Source of the DNA: a bacterium
GTDB taxonomy: Bacteria > Patescibacteriota > Microgenomatia > Levybacterales > UBA12049
NCBI GenBank assembly: GCA_021852095.1
Contig: JAJZOC010000010.1
Span: forward strand, 1 to 6,714
Direction: 5' to 3'
DNA: 6,714 nt
Below the pieces are notes generated by a model. It was given only the letters and a program-made list of their open reading frames with translations. It had not been told where the DNA came from and did no database searches. The first letter of the stretch is position 1; every line of letters starts with the position of its first letter. Of this stretch, positions 6,658-6,714 are shown in pieces. Both the position numbers and the translations under genes were made by a program.

Positions 6658-6666
6658 TCACCTCCT
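6658..6666 (-). promoter_or_regulatory. Nine-base perfect Shine-Dalgarno for the small minus-strand gene
   Basis: On the minus strand this reads AGGAGGTGA, fully complementary to the usual 3' end of 16S rRNA (TCACCTCCT). AGGAGG ends eight bases before the GTG at 6652, which is normal spacing and decides that start. The plus strand therefore resembles a 16S tail, but the conserved 16S sequence that should precede it is absent. Confidence 0.6.
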
Positions 6667-6714
6667 CTCATTTTTTTTCTATAGATTTTAGTAAGGAATA
6701 AGTTATAAATTTTT

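Noticed and set aside
6658..6666. TCACCTCCT on the plus strand as a 16S rRNA 3' end
   Set aside because: The conserved 16S helix and GGA that should come just before it are missing; it is better read as a Shine-Dalgarno on the other strand.
6655..6690. Promoter for the small gene (TAAAAT or TATAGA on the minus strand)
   Set aside because: No matching -35 box lies at proper spacing before the window ends, and such -10 matches are common in AT-rich DNA.

Overview
The window is AT-rich and reads as one rightward operon for the first steps of pyrimidine synthesis: pyrB (aspartate carbamoyltransferase), then carA and carB (the two subunits of glutamine-dependent carbamoyl phosphate synthetase). 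A fourth gene follows, encoding an adenosine-deaminase-family metal hydrolase. A short gene candidate that is not among the long reading frames runs leftward at the right end, supported by a very strong ribosome binding site. UGA acts as a normal stop (end of pyrB), so a code in which UGA means glycine is excluded. Compact spacing, no Shine-Dalgarno motif before the four operon genes, AT richness and the protein style fit a candidate-phyla-radiation (Patescibacteria/Microgenomates-like) bacterium. That placement is inference from style, not from a marker gene.

Layout: 1-218 is non-coding. It holds an 80-base composite palindrome (38-117) made of two dRS3-like 20-mers around a central 12-base palindrome, then a sigma70-type promoter (154-187), then a hairpin plus six T (189-218) that touches the pyrB start codon. 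219-5445 carries pyrB-carA-carB with a 4-base overlap and a 5-base gap. 5446-5463 is an 18-base gap containing an extended -10 box placed so that transcription would start on the A of the next ATG. 5464-6474 is the hydrolase. 6475-6499 is an AT-only spacer with a tandem repeat, and 6500-6652 on the minus strand is the small gene candidate, convergent with the operon. From 6667 to the right edge is AT-rich sequence with no clear promoter.

How the genes work together: CarA releases ammonia from glutamine, CarB uses it with bicarbonate and two ATP to make carbamoyl phosphate, and PyrB joins this to aspartate. The next enzyme, dihydroorotase, is not in the window, and neither is the ATCase regulatory chain PyrI. 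All three pyr proteins carry wording typical of the animal CAD polyprotein rather than of E. coli. The hydrolase sits just after carB, where CAD has its dihydroorotase. It keeps the metal and catalytic residues of adenosine deaminase but has changed several positions that contact the nucleoside.

The most unusual signals are a textbook intrinsic terminator inside the pyrB reading frame (597-623), the attenuator-like hairpin against the pyrB start, the altered pocket of the deaminase-like enzyme, and the small minus-strand gene. I do not see a defence system, CRISPR array or mobile gene.
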